NCBI RefSeq assembly: GCF_004118935.1
Contig: NZ_CP035375.1
Span: 558,001 to 622,000, forward strand
DNA from: Salinibacterium sp. UTAS2018
GTDB taxonomy: Bacteria > Actinomycetota > Actinomycetes > Actinomycetales > Microbacteriaceae
DNA length: 64,000 nucleotides
Reading direction: 5' to 3'
A program made the translations under genes and the position numbers. Shown here one piece after another: positions 40,529-49,912 of this stretch. Under the pieces are notes generated by a model. The model was not told where the DNA came from. It searched no databases and worked only from the letters and a program-made list of their open reading frames with translations. Within the stretch, counting starts at the first letter, position 1. Each line of letters opens with the position of its first letter.

Positions 40529-42051
40529 GAACTCAACTGAGTCATTGCGTTGGCAACCGCGACAGCGCGCAACGGCGCTGCAGCCTTGTTCTGCGCTTCT
40601 TGGTGCTCTGCGGCCGGATCTGAATCCGCGACAAGACCGGCGCCAGCCTGCACACGAGCCACACCGTCGACAATCGTGACCGTACGGATAGCGATCGCGA
40701 GGTCGGCGTCGCCAGCGAAGTCGAAGTACCCCACAACTCCGCCATAAACACCGCGTTGGGCCGGTTCGAGCTCATCGATAATTTCAAGCGCGCGGGGCTT
40801 AGGTGCGCCCGATAGCGTGCCAGCAGGGAATGTCGCGCGGAAGACATCTACCGCGGTTGCGTCCGCGCGCAGGTCGCCCTCGACAGACGACACAAGGTGC
40901 ATGATGTGGCTAAAGCGTTCGACCTGCATGAACTCAGTGACGGCGACAGTGCCCGGCGTGCAGACCTTCAGGAGGTCGTTACGGGCGAGGTCGACAAGCA
41001 TCAGGTGCTCGGCGCGCTCTTTCGTGTCGGCGAGCAGTTCTTCGGCGAGTTCAAGGTCATGCTCGGTGTCGCTGCCGCGGGGACGCGAACCAGCGATGGG
41101 GTGCATGTGCACGCGCTTCTGGCTTACTTTGACGAGCGCCTCGGGGCTCGCTCCCACGATCGAGTACGGTCGCCCATCGAGGTCGACGAGCGACAACAGA
41201 TACATGTATGGCGAGGGGTTCAAGGTGCGCAATACGCGATACACGTCAAGCGGTGACGCCGAAACTTCGTGGTCAAAGCGCTGAGATATGACTACCTGGA
41301 ATACATCGCCGTCGCGAATGAACTCTTTCGATTTCTCGATGGCGGTCTCGTATTCCGCGGGAGTAGTGCGAGGTGACGGCTGCGGTTCGATTTCGATGTC
41401 TACATCGGCAAGGAAGGCTTCCGTCGGCTGAGCGAGACCGGTTTGGAGGGAGTCGAGTCGCGATTGCGTCTCGTGCCACATCTCATCCGGGGTTTGGTGT
41501 CCGTCGTTGAGCGCCGTCGAGATGAGTAGGACGGTGCCGAAACGATGATCGAGCACCACGAGGTCGGAGACGAAGCTGAGCGCTTGGCTCGGAACCTCAA
41601 AATCAGCGGGTGGGGCATCGGGAAGGTTCTCCAGTTCGCGGACCGCTTCCCAACCGATGAAACCGACGAGGCCGCCGGTGAGCGGAGGGTGGCCCTCAAC
41701 GCGAGGCGTCTTCCAACGCTCGTTGAGATGAGCGAGCGCATCGAGGGGAGCAGTCGGACAGTCGTCGCCCAGAATCCGCTCGCGCGGCATCCCGTAGTCA
41801 ATCCACTCGACACCGTGGTCGTGTTGCGTGAGCACGCCGAAGCTTGCAACACCGACGAAGGAGAAGCGAGCCCAAATGCCGCCCTGACCGGCCGACTCGA
41901 GCAAAAAGGTGCCCGGATTTGCTTTCGCTAGCTTGCGGTAAACGCCAACCGGAGTCTCACCATCAGCGAAGAGCTGACGGATGACCGGCACGACGCGGTG
42001 TCCGGCAGCAACGAGCTGATCGAACTCTTCGCGAGTAGTGGTGCTATTCAT
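40525..42051 (-). CDS. trpE: Anthranilate synthase component I
   Basis: Forms anthranilate from chorismate, using ammonia supplied by the TrpG glutaminase subunit, which is encoded elsewhere. The 508-residue sequence has the chorismate-binding fold with GSRPRGSD, the GTLSGAPKPRALEII region and the C-terminal GAGLVADSDP motif. I used the ATG at 42051, which begins [10 protein letters not shown]; the open frame to 42153 overlaps hisI. It overlaps hisI by eight bases, leaving no room for a trp attenuator. Confidence 0.97.
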   Translation of the reverse strand: MNSTTTREEFDQLVAAGHRVVPVIRQLFADGETPVGVYRKLAKANPGTFLLESAGQGGIWARFSFVGVASFGVLTQHDHGVEWIDYGMPRERILGDDCPTAPLDALAHLNERWKTPRVEGHPPLTGGLVGFIGWEAVRELENLPDAPPADFEVPSQALSFVSDLVVLDHRFGTVLLISTALNDGHQTPDEMWHETQSRLDSLQTGLAQPTEAFLADVDIEIEPQPSPRTTPAEYETAIEKSKEFIRDGDVFQVVISQRFDHEVSASPLDVYRVLRTLNPSPYMYLLSLVDLDGRPYSIVGASPEALVKVSQKRVHMHPIAGSRPRGSDTEHDLELAEELLADTKERAEHLMLVDLARNDLLKVCTPGTVAVTEFMQVERFSHIMHLVSSVEGDLRADATAVDVFRATFPAGTLSGAPKPRALEIIDELEPAQRGVYGGVVGYFDFAGDADLAIAIRTVTIVDGVARVQAGAGLVADSDPAAEHQEAQNKAAAPLRAVAVANAMTQLSS

Positions 42052-42421
42052 CAGAGAATCCTTGGCGGGGAACGAGCGGATCAACTTCGAAACAGGAATG
42101 AGCGCCGGTGTGGCATGCGGGGCCCACCTGCTCAACGCCCACGAGCAGCGCATCGCGGTCGCAGTCCAGTGCCGCCGTGCGCACGTACTGGCGGTGCCCG
42201 CTGGTGTCGCCCTTGCGCCAGAGTTCTTGGCGGCTGCGGCTGTAGAAGGTGACTCGCCCCTCGGTAAGGGTGCGCGTGAGCGCTTCCGCGTTCATGTAAC
42301 CCAACATGAGCACCTCTTTGGTGTCCCACTGCTGGATAATCGCCGGCAGCAAGCCATCGGGCGCGAACTGAGCGCGTTCCAGCACATCGTTCACGGTCTC
42401 GAGAGTGATTTCATCGCTCAT
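42044..42421 (-). CDS. hisI: Phosphoribosyl-AMP cyclohydrolase
   Basis: Opens the adenine ring of phosphoribosyl-AMP in histidine synthesis. The 125-residue stand-alone domain has the metal-binding D-x-D region (CDRDALL) and the C-terminal cysteines of [10 protein letters not shown]. The pyrophosphatase activity is separate (hisE), unlike the fused HisIE of E. coli. It overlaps hisF by four bases and trpE by eight. Confidence 0.95.
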   Translation of the reverse strand: MSDEITLETVNDVLERAQFAPDGLLPAIIQQWDTKEVLMLGYMNAEALTRTLTEGRVTFYSRSRQELWRKGDTSGHRQYVRTAALDCDRDALLVGVEQVGPACHTGAHSCFEVDPLVPRQGFSDE

Positions 42422-43170
42422 CGTGTCACCAATCCATGACTTTTCAGTGAAGCTTTGACATCGCCAACCGTCAGCTGACGGCTGTGGAAAACGGATGCGG
42501 CAAGGACCGCATCCGCACCCGCATCAATTGCCGGAGCGAAGTGTTCGACCTTTCCGGCACCACCGCTGGCGATTACCGGGACTGTGGCGAATTCACTAAT
42601 CGCGGAGACGAGTTCGAGGTCGAACCCTTCCTTCGTGCCGTCAGCATCGATCGAGTTGACGAGCAGCTCCCCTGCGCCACGCTCCATGGCTTCACGGGCC
42701 CATTCGAGAGCGTCGCGGTCAGTCTCGGTGCGGCCGCCGTGGGTGGTGACGATCCAACCGTCTCCGCGCCGCTTGATGTCGAGGCTGAGCACGAGAACCT
42801 GAGCGCCGAAGCGGTGCGCAATATCGTCGATGAGCTCCGGGCGCGCAAGGGCAGCGCTGTTGACGCCCACTTTGTCGGCGCCGTGAGCAAGAAGCTTTGA
42901 GACGTCGTCGGGCTGGCGAACTCCACCACCAACCGTCAGGGGAATGAAGATTTGCTCGGCGGCCGAACGCACCACCTCGTACATGGTGGCGCGTCCCTCA
43001 ACCGTTGCCGTTACATCGAGAAAGGTAACCTCGTCGGCACCCTGCTCGTAGTACAGACGCGCTAGGGATACCGGGTCTCCAGCATCACGCAGATCTTTGA
43101 AGTTCACGCCCTTGACGACGCGACCGTCGGCGACATCGAGACACGGAATAACCCGCACAGCGACCGTCAC
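42418..43170 (-). CDS. hisF: Imidazole glycerol phosphate synthase subunit HisF
   Basis: TIM-barrel cyclase that joins ammonia to PRFAR to make imidazole glycerol phosphate. D12 in IPCLDV and the DADG loop hold the catalytic acids. The GTG at 43170 gives 250 residues and the conserved start VTVAVRVIP; the open frame to 43227 overlaps hisG. One base separates it from the hisG stop. The glutaminase partner HisH is not in the window. Confidence 0.96.
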   Translation of the reverse strand: MTVAVRVIPCLDVADGRVVKGVNFKDLRDAGDPVSLARLYYEQGADEVTFLDVTATVEGRATMYEVVRSAAEQIFIPLTVGGGVRQPDDVSKLLAHGADKVGVNSAALARPELIDDIAHRFGAQVLVLSLDIKRRGDGWIVTTHGGRTETDRDALEWAREAMERGAGELLVNSIDADGTKEGFDLELVSAISEFATVPVIASGGAGKVEHFAPAIDAGADAVLAASVFHSRQLTVGDVKASLKSHGLVTR

Positions 43171-43171
43171 G

Positions 43172-44011
43172 TTAGATCCTCGCTGCGTGAATCGCGCTGA
43201 CCAGAATGGCCCGTGCGCCGACGGCATGCAGTTCGTCCATCACCTGGTTGGTATCAACCCGGCGCACCATGGAACGCACAGCGACCCAGGCGGGGTCTTG
43301 GAGAGGCGAAACTGTGGGGCTTTCGATACCCGGCGTGACCTTCGTGGCCGCCTCGAGCAACGTCACCGGAACGTCGTAATCGATCAGCACGTACTGGCGG
43401 GCAACGAGAACTCCCTGCAGGCGACGTTGAAGCGTCGCGCCGCCCTCTACATCTTTGCCCGAACTGATCAGAACGGCGGTCGAATCGAGGATGACGGGAC
43501 CGAAGATTTCGAGGCCCTGCGCCCGGAGCGTGGAACCGGTCGACACCACGTCGGCCACGGCATCCGCTACTCCGAGACGGATCGCTGATTCCACCGCACC
43601 ATCGAGGCTGACGAGCTCGGCCGTGACACCGTTGCGCTCAAGGAATGCTCCAACCAGACCGGCATAACTGGTAGCGACGCGCACGCCGTTAAGGTCGGAA
43701 AGTTCGCTGAACCGCCCAGGTTCCCCCGCGAAGCGGAACGTAGAGTCGCCAAAATTAAGGCTGGCGATTTCGGTCGCCGGCGATCCCGAATCCAACAGCA
43801 GGTCTCGGCCTGTGATACCAACGTCGAGGGCTCCGGAGCCCACGTAGGTGGCAATGTCGCGGGGGCGAAGGTAGAAGAACTCCACGCCGTTGCGGTCATC
43901 ACGAACGTTCAAGGCGCGCGGATCGCGTCGCCCCGTGTAGCCCGCTTCGTAGAGCATTTCGGAAGCGATCTCACTCAGTGAACCCTTGTTGGGCACTGCA
44001 ACTCTTAACAT
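43172..44011 (-). CDS. hisG: ATP phosphoribosyltransferase, long form
   Basis: First and feedback-controlled step of histidine synthesis. The 279-residue length is the long form with a C-terminal ACT-like regulatory domain, which does not need HisZ. Conserved are the N-terminal [13 protein letters not shown] and [12 protein letters not shown] motifs. It is 43 bases after hisE. Confidence 0.96.
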   Translation of the reverse strand: MLRVAVPNKGSLSEIASEMLYEAGYTGRRDPRALNVRDDRNGVEFFYLRPRDIATYVGSGALDVGITGRDLLLDSGSPATEIASLNFGDSTFRFAGEPGRFSELSDLNGVRVATSYAGLVGAFLERNGVTAELVSLDGAVESAIRLGVADAVADVVSTGSTLRAQGLEIFGPVILDSTAVLISSGKDVEGGATLQRRLQGVLVARQYVLIDYDVPVTLLEAATKVTPGIESPTVSPLQDPAWVAVRSMVRRVDTNQVMDELHAVGARAILVSAIHAARI

Positions 44012-44054
44012 GTCAGCTCTCAGTCAGTTGGTGCGAAAAGTGGTCGTTGGCGCA

Positions 44055-44318
44055 TCAAAGATGTCGCCATACGTCCTCAGGGCTGAGCCCTTTCGCAACC
44101 ATCAGAACCTGAAGATGGTAAATAAGTTGGGAGATTTCGTCTGCGGTTTCTTCGTCCGATTGGTACTCGGCTGCCATCCACACTTCGGCAGCCTCTTCCA
44201 CAATCTTCTTGCCGATCGAATGCACTCCGGCATCCCACAGGGCAACCGAACCAGAGTCGGCCGGACGTTCTACCGCTTTGCGGCTTAGCTCAGCAAAAAG
44301 TGCGTCGAAGTCTTTCAC
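44055..44318 (-). CDS. hisE: Phosphoribosyl-ATP pyrophosphatase
   Basis: Hydrolyses phosphoribosyl-ATP to phosphoribosyl-AMP. The 87-residue MazG-like helical protein has the [10 protein letters not shown] helix and [12 protein letters not shown] acid pair for metal binding. The GTG start has no good ribosome-binding site. It lies upstream of hisG, and is separated from the FKBP gene by 59 bases that carry a hairpin. Confidence 0.95.
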   Translation of the reverse strand: MKDFDALFAELSRKAVERPADSGSVALWDAGVHSIGKKIVEEAAEVWMAAEYQSDEETADEISQLIYHLQVLMVAKGLSPEDVWRHL

Positions 44319-44329
44319 ACGTCAAGGGT

Positions 44330-44347
44330 ACCGCCCCGGAGGGCGGT
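44330..44347 (-). terminator. Hairpin after the FKBP gene
   Basis: Perfect seven-base stem ACCGCCC/GGGCGGT with a CGGA loop, between FKBP and hisE. It could end the FKBP transcript or sit in the hisE leader. No U run. Confidence 0.4.
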
Positions 44348-44377
44348 CCCTTGCCGCATGACTCGAACGAGGTGTGA

Positions 44378-44752
44378 CTAGTTCGTGCCGAGCAGGTCGA
44401 TCACGAAGGTCAAGGTACGCCCCGAGAGCTGGTGACCAGCACCGGCGGGACCGTACGCGAGGTGAGGCGGGCAGATGAGCTGGCGGCGGCCACCAACCTT
44501 CATACCGGGAATTCCCTCTTGCCAACCGCTGATGAGCGCCATCAGCGGGAAGTTTATGGATTCGCCGCGGCTCCACGAGGAGTCGAACTCTTCGAGGGTC
44601 TCAAAGTCGACGCCCAAGTAGTGCACGTCAACCGTGGAACCAGCAGTTGCCTCCGCGCCGGTTCCCTCTTCAATGTCAATGATGACGAGCTCAGTGGGCG
44701 CGGGGCCCTCGTAGAACTCGACCTCTGGCTTAGTTTTTGCTGAATCAGTCAT
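44378..44752 (-). CDS. FKBP-type peptidyl-prolyl isomerase
   Basis: 124-residue cytoplasmic prolyl isomerase. The FKBP pattern is present: VDVHYLG, an FDSSW segment, ISGWQEGIPGMKVGGRRQL and the LAYGP loop. There is no signal peptide. The ATG at 44752 was chosen over an upstream TTG in the same frame. It stands between rpe and hisE; a role in folding is the family function, and no client is evident. Confidence 0.9.
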   Translation of the reverse strand: MTDSAKTKPEVEFYEGPAPTELVIIDIEEGTGAEATAGSTVDVHYLGVDFETLEEFDSSWSRGESINFPLMALISGWQEGIPGMKVGGRRQLICPPHLAYGPAGAGHQLSGRTLTFVIDLLGTN

Positions 44753-44899
44753 TCGACTAGTCAACCAGATGGCTCCGGATGCGCGCCCCAGCCGCCCTCA
44801 GAATCTGGCTGTGTTCGCTGTGGGCAACACGCAGGGTGCGCGGCAGTCGGCGCTGGCATCCGCCTGACATCCCCCCGGAGAAGACTCAGTGTTCAGCAG

Positions 44900-44917
44900 A
44901 ACCCTCGTCTGAGGGCT
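44900..44917 (-). terminator. Hairpin at the end of rpe
   Basis: AACCCTC/GAGGGCT arms (one G-T pair) around GTCT, overlapping the rpe stop codon. The following 145 bases up to the FKBP gene hold no other recognisable feature. Confidence 0.35.
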
Positions 44918-45584
44918 AGTGAGCGTGTCGGTGCGCGCGAGCCTTCTCGCGCAGTTCGTCGACTCGTAACGAAGGGTCGTCGCCGCGGTAGACCGCAGAA
45001 CCGGCAACGAACGTGTCTGCTCCAGCCGCAGCTGCGATCTCGATCGTGTGCTCATCGACTCCGCCGTCGACCTGAAGCCAGACATCGAGCCCACGCTTAT
45101 CGACGAGTTGCCGAAGTTGAGTGAGCTTCGGCATCGTCGCCTCCATGAAGCTCTGGCCGCCAAAACCCGGCTCGACGGTCATCACGAGAACCTGGTCGAA
45201 TTCCTCGAGTAGTTCGAGATACGGCTCGATCGGCGTACCGGGCTTAACCGCGATTCCAGCTCGCGCACCTTTCGCCCGCAACGTGCGCGCAAGGCCCACG
45301 GCATCCGCCGCCGCTTCAGCATGAAAAGTAACGCCGTACGCACCCAGGTCTGCGTAGTCGGGAGCCCAACGATCCGGATCGGTGATCATCAAGTGCACAT
45401 CAAGCGGGACCGTGGACACCTGCTGGATGCGCTCCGTCATCTGAAGACCGAACGTCAAGTTGGGGACGAAGTGGTTGTCCATGATGTCGACGTGAACAAG
45501 GTCAGCATTCGAGATCTTTGCGATATCGCGCTCAAGATTCACGAAATCCGCGGCCAGAATGCTGGGGTTGATTCGAACGGACAT
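44916..45584 (-). CDS. rpe: Ribulose-phosphate 3-epimerase
   Basis: Interconverts ribulose 5-phosphate and xylulose 5-phosphate. The 222-residue TIM barrel has the start INPSILAADF, VHVDIMDNHFVPN and VDGGVDEHT, which hold the metal-binding histidines and catalytic aspartates. It follows rsmB by 13 bases. Along with zwf and pgl at the far end of the window it belongs to the pentose phosphate pathway. Confidence 0.97.
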   Translation of the reverse strand: MSVRINPSILAADFVNLERDIAKISNADLVHVDIMDNHFVPNLTFGLQMTERIQQVSTVPLDVHLMITDPDRWAPDYADLGAYGVTFHAEAAADAVGLARTLRAKGARAGIAVKPGTPIEPYLELLEEFDQVLVMTVEPGFGGQSFMEATMPKLTQLRQLVDKRGLDVWLQVDGGVDEHTIEIAAAAGADTFVAGSAVYRGDDPSLRVDELREKARAHRHAH

Positions 45585-45597
45585 AAGCGAAACCTCT

Positions 45598-46962
45598 CTA
45601 GGCGTCAGCTTTGACGAGCAGCTGAATGAACATGGCGTCAGTTCCGTGACGGTGTGGCCACAGCTGAACGTGGGTTGCTTCCGGCAGATCGAGCTGTGCT
45701 TTCGAAAAGCTCTGCACGACTGCGGGAGTGTCCATCTTGGTTACTCCCTCGACCTTGCGCAACACTGAGCCGACGATCGCCTTGGTTTCCGCGGCGTGCG
45801 GTGAGCACGTGACGTATGCCAGCACCCCACCCGGCTTCAACGCTTTCAATGCCGATGTCAATAGGGCAGTTTGGAGCGCTCCAAGCTGGGCCACATCGCC
45901 TGGTTGCTTGCGCCACCGCGCCTCCGGCCGACGACGAAGCGCGCCAAGCCCCGTGCACGGCGCATCGAGCAGGATGCGATCAAATTGGGCAGGGTATTCC
46001 TCGCCAAGTTCTACGCCATCTTTTTCCCACACCTCGGGTGGTGCTTCGAAGACGGCCAGAGCGTTGCGGACGAGCTTCGCACGAGCGGGTACAAGTTCGT
46101 TCGCGGTAAGCGTCGCGCCACCCTGCAGTGCTTCAGCGGCGAGCAGCGCCGCTTTACCGCCGGGGCCTGCACACATGTCGAGCCACGACTCCCCCGCCGC
46201 GATGGGACGAACACGGCTGAGCGCCAGTGCTGCGATCTGCGAACCCTCATCTTGCACGCGGGCGCGGCCGGAAGCGATGGCCGTGTTCTTGGCCGGATCA
46301 CCTTCGCGAAGAGCACCGCCAATCGGCGAGTACTCGGAGGGTGTCACATCGATGTCCTCAGCCTCAGAGAACCCCGGCAGCGCCACGACCGAGACGCGGG
46401 CAGGCACATTGTCAGCCGCCAAGAGTCCCTCAAGTTCAGCCTCACGGCCCTCGGCGACAAGCACCTGCCGGAACGCGCGAGTGACCCACAACGGATGCGA
46501 GTACGCCAGCGCCAGGGCTTCTTCGCCGGTGCCTGCTGCGGCGATCACGCGCTCGCGCCAGGTCTCGGCATCATGCTTGGTGATGGCACGCAACACTGCA
46601 TTGACGAACCCAACGGCTGAACGAGAGCCAATGGTCTTCGCCAAGCGCACCGACTCATCGACGGCTGCATGCGAAGGGACACGCATCGACAGCAGCTGGT
46701 GAGTCGCGAGCCGCAATACATCGAGCACTGGTGGATCGATCTTCGAGACCGCTCGGCCAGCGGCCTGGGCGATAACGGCGTCGTAGTACCCCTGCATGCG
46801 CAGCGTGCCGTAGGTCAGCTCGGTGGCAAGTCCGGCATCTGCGCCCGAGAGTTTGGCGCGTTCGAGATGCACGGGAAGGAGTAGGTTGGCGTAGGCATCG
46901 GACTCGCGCACCGCCATGATGACATCGAGCGCGACTCGACGGGCTGACTGTGCGTAGCTCAC
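45598..46962 (-). CDS. rsmB: 16S rRNA (cytosine-967-C5) methyltransferase
   Basis: Methylates C967 of 16S rRNA. An N-terminal NusB-like helical domain (about 1-130) precedes the AdoMet-binding methyltransferase domain with DMCAGPGGKA, DAPCTGLGALRR (motif IV cysteine) and TCSPH (motif VI cysteine). I used the GTG at 46962 because it overlaps the fmt stop by GTGA and has an AGAGGTGG site; the longer frame would overlap fmt by 43 bases. Confidence 0.95.
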   Translation of the reverse strand: MSYAQSARRVALDVIMAVRESDAYANLLLPVHLERAKLSGADAGLATELTYGTLRMQGYYDAVIAQAAGRAVSKIDPPVLDVLRLATHQLLSMRVPSHAAVDESVRLAKTIGSRSAVGFVNAVLRAITKHDAETWRERVIAAAGTGEEALALAYSHPLWVTRAFRQVLVAEGREAELEGLLAADNVPARVSVVALPGFSEAEDIDVTPSEYSPIGGALREGDPAKNTAIASGRARVQDEGSQIAALALSRVRPIAAGESWLDMCAGPGGKAALLAAEALQGGATLTANELVPARAKLVRNALAVFEAPPEVWEKDGVELGEEYPAQFDRILLDAPCTGLGALRRRPEARWRKQPGDVAQLGALQTALLTSALKALKPGGVLAYVTCSPHAAETKAIVGSVLRKVEGVTKMDTPAVVQSFSKAQLDLPEATHVQLWPHRHGTDAMFIQLLVKADA

Positions 46963-47888
46963 GAAGCCACCACCTCTGATTCTGAATTCAGGCCGCGCCA
47001 CCAGGCTGCGGCATCCATTGCTTTGCGTCCCTCGGGATGGACCCGGAGAAGTTCTAGGGGATCGGTCGCTGTGCCGACCAAGACTTTTTTACCGGCAAAT
47101 TCGAAGTGGCCCGGAGCGAGCGAGGGGGTGTCGCGCGCAATGGCGGCCTCAAGCACCTTGAGGCGGCTGCCCTCAATTGAGGTCGATGCACCGGGCTCGG
47201 GCGTGACGCCGCGGATGAGGTTATGGACTGTCTGCGCTGATTCAGCCCAGTCGATACGACCGTCGTCGAGCGCGAGCTTCGGCGCCAAGGTCACTTCACC
47301 GACCTGCGGTTCGGCATGAGCTGTTCCGGCAGCAAGCGAGTCGACGACCTGTGACAGCAGCGTGGCGCCGGACAGCGACAATTGCTGAAGTAAGGAGCCC
47401 GCGGTCTGCTGAGCGCCAATTGGCTCGGTCATCGTGGCAAAAATGTCGCCCGCGTCGAGCTGCTCGACGAGTTGGAAGACTGTCGCGCCTGCCACAGTAT
47501 CCCCGGCCATAATCGCGCGTTGCACGGGGGCAGCTCCACGCCACTGCGGTAACAAAGAAAAATGAAGGTTGATCCAGCCGAGGCGAGGAATCGTGAGGAC
47601 GTTCGCAGGCACCAGACCGCCGTAGGCCACGATCACACCGAGATCAACCTGAAGATCATCAATGGCGGATGCCGCAGCCGCGTCGAGCCGGTTGGCTCGA
47701 ATAACGCTCACCCCAGCTTCTTGAGCCCGCGCCGCCACCGGCGTTGGCGTCATCACGCGGCGTCGTCCCTGGGGTGAATCGGTGCGCGTGAGTACTCCAG
47801 CAACGTCGTGCTCGGAGTTCAGCAAGGCCTCGAGACTGGGGACAGCTACCTCGGGGCTACCGGCAAAAAGGAGTCGCAAGGAAGTCAT
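46959..47888 (-). CDS. fmt: Methionyl-tRNA formyltransferase
   Basis: Formylates initiator Met-tRNA. N107, H109 and the SLLP loop (INLHFSLLPQWRGAAP) form the formyl-transfer site. The 309-residue length is standard. The fmt-rsmB-rpe order is widely conserved. It starts 45 bases after priA. Confidence 0.97.
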   Translation of the reverse strand: MTSLRLLFAGSPEVAVPSLEALLNSEHDVAGVLTRTDSPQGRRRVMTPTPVAARAQEAGVSVIRANRLDAAAASAIDDLQVDLGVIVAYGGLVPANVLTIPRLGWINLHFSLLPQWRGAAPVQRAIMAGDTVAGATVFQLVEQLDAGDIFATMTEPIGAQQTAGSLLQQLSLSGATLLSQVVDSLAAGTAHAEPQVGEVTLAPKLALDDGRIDWAESAQTVHNLIRGVTPEPGASTSIEGSRLKVLEAAIARDTPSLAPGHFEFAGKKVLVGTATDPLELLRVHPEGRKAMDAAAWWRGLNSESEVVAS

Positions 47889-47933
47889 CCGACAATTGTC
47901 TCGCGAATTTGGGCAAATGCGCGCACTCGAAGA

Positions 47934-49910
47934 TTAGAGGTCGACAAAGGGCTCCAAATCGTCGAGGTGAACACGCAAGCCCGGTGGCGGTTGTTGCGCT
48001 CGAGGTGTGCCGGGTTTGCGACTACTGCGCGCCACGGTCGTTGCCGTGACCACGAGCGCCTTGAGTTGTTCGGCGACAGCGGCGCCGTCTTTGTAGTCAA
48101 ATCGAACAATGGTGCGCACCAGACCACCGGGCAGATCAACCGGACCGAGAACATCGAGCGGCGCTACGGGCAGCTGCCTGATCGCATCGTCGATGAGTGC
48201 GACCTTGCCGGTGAGGGTCGCCACCCGCACTGCGGGCGGAAAGCGAAGTTCGCGACGGTCCGCGAGTTCGGTCAGGGCGAAATCTTCTTGGCGCCACGTC
48301 ACGAGCGCGGTGGCGAGCGCGCCACCGACTCCCACGATCACTGTGGGGGCGCCATCTGCTGCCAAGGCGATCGCGTTTGACCACCACCGGAGACAGTCTT
48401 CAGCCACGCGAAGGCTCTCGCGTGCCAGCATTCCGGCGCCATCAAGCAGCAGCACCGCCCGGTAGCCGCCTTCGGCCACGGGCTCAGCGCCCCGGGTGGC
48501 AATCACGAGCGAGGGCTCGTTGGCGACCGTCAGCACTTGATGATCGCCGTCGGCGACGATGACGCGATAGCCCGGGAATGCCCGACCCAACTCGTCAGCG
48601 GTACGGGCGCTTCCCGATCCGACCATCCGTAGTTTCACACCATCGCACTCGCGGCACCGCCATTTCACGGCGAGGGCGCCGCACCAGACACAACTAGGGG
48701 TTGCGGATGCAGAACGCTGCGCCAGCGGCCCGGCGCAAGTCGTGCAGCGAGCCGTTTGGGCGCAATCCGCGCACGCGAGACGCGGTGCGTAGCCGGGACG
48801 CGCCACCTGCACGAGAACCGGCCCCTCGTCGAGACCAGCCCGCGCGGCCTTCCACGCCGCCGAGGGAATGCGTGCAATCGCCGCCAGACGATCCTGGCTG
48901 ACCTGGTTTGCGGAGGGAATTACTTTCGGCGGACGAAGCCCTCCAGGGTTGAGAGCAACCAACCAGCCGACTTCGACGAGCCGCTGCACTTCGGTGCTGC
49001 GGGAATGGCTAAGAAAGACCAGCGCGCACCGCTGTTGCTCTTGGCGCAGCAACGCGGCATCACGCGTGTGAATATACGGCGAGAGATTTTCGCTGTAGAG
49101 CGAATCACCGTCATCCCACACCACGATGAGCCCGAGGTTGGCTGCTGGCGCATACACCGCCGAGCGATTGCCGATGATCACATAGGCCGTGTTGTCGTGA
49201 GTACGGAGAAAGTTCCCGTAGCGTTTTTGAACGCTCTGACGAGCATCCAGTCTCAACACTCGGTCAGCAGGCAGCAGAGCCGCCGCGGCCGCTTCAAGCT
49301 GCTCTTGATCGCGGAAGTCCGGCGTCGCGAGGATCGTCGTGGTTCCTTGGAAAAGCGCGTGGGCCGCCAGCTCTACCATCGTGACCGCCCAACGACCGAC
49401 CCACACTCCCGGGGCCACCTCAGTGACGCCGGTGGGTGCGGAGAGCGCCGCACGCTTGCGCTGCGTGACGAGAGTATCGATGGCACCCTCGTCGAAGAAC
49501 GCCACTGGGCCCGGCTTCACCAGTGACGCGAACGTGGTGGTGGCGGGATCAGGCAGGGTTTTCTCGGCGCGCGCGTGGCGTTTCGGGATGCCCAGCCTTA
49601 AGACGTCTGCCGCGTTGCCGGCGGCGCGATCGGCAGCCGTGCGCGCAAGCGTCCAAACTTCGGGCGAGAGCACCGGGAACGGTGAAATGACGGAGTCGAG
49701 TTCACTCAGTTTTCCGGCGTAATCCACGGTGTCGGTGAGCTCGACAATCCAGCCCTCAACGAGGCGCCCGAGCGTTCTGAGCGGCGCTTTGACGCGCACG
49801 CCCGCCTTAGCCTCGGCACGAAGCTTCTCGGGGATCGCGTAGTCAAAGAGCCTGTCTAACTGGGGCAGAGGCGAATCAATGAGCACCCGAGCGATGGATG
49901 CGTCAGTCAT
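47934..49910 (-). CDS. priA: PriA-like primosomal protein N', helicase motifs degenerate
   Basis: Replication-restart protein, 658 residues. The zinc-binding cysteines are intact (C380, C383, C389, C392, C407, C410, C419, C422). The helicase motifs are not: the Walker A region has no GxxGxGKT (about 171-190 reads WVGRWAVTMVELAAHAL instead) and the DEEH box is WDDGD (265-269). Actinobacterial PriA homologues are known for this loss, so helicase activity is doubtful. It starts two bases after metK. Confidence 0.9.
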   Translation of the reverse strand: MTDASIARVLIDSPLPQLDRLFDYAIPEKLRAEAKAGVRVKAPLRTLGRLVEGWIVELTDTVDYAGKLSELDSVISPFPVLSPEVWTLARTAADRAAGNAADVLRLGIPKRHARAEKTLPDPATTTFASLVKPGPVAFFDEGAIDTLVTQRKRAALSAPTGVTEVAPGVWVGRWAVTMVELAAHALFQGTTTILATPDFRDQEQLEAAAAALLPADRVLRLDARQSVQKRYGNFLRTHDNTAYVIIGNRSAVYAPAANLGLIVVWDDGDSLYSENLSPYIHTRDAALLRQEQQRCALVFLSHSRSTEVQRLVEVGWLVALNPGGLRPPKVIPSANQVSQDRLAAIARIPSAAWKAARAGLDEGPVLVQVARPGYAPRLACADCAQTARCTTCAGPLAQRSASATPSCVWCGALAVKWRCRECDGVKLRMVGSGSARTADELGRAFPGYRVIVADGDHQVLTVANEPSLVIATRGAEPVAEGGYRAVLLLDGAGMLARESLRVAEDCLRWWSNAIALAADGAPTVIVGVGGALATALVTWRQEDFALTELADRRELRFPPAVRVATLTGKVALIDDAIRQLPVAPLDVLGPVDLPGGLVRTIVRFDYKDGAAVAEQLKALVVTATTVARSSRKPGTPRAQQPPPGLRVHLDDLEPFVDL

Positions 49911-49912
49911 CG

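Noticed and set aside
42044..42060. trp attenuator or leader peptide ahead of trpE
   Set aside because: trpE starts inside hisI, leaving no leader region.
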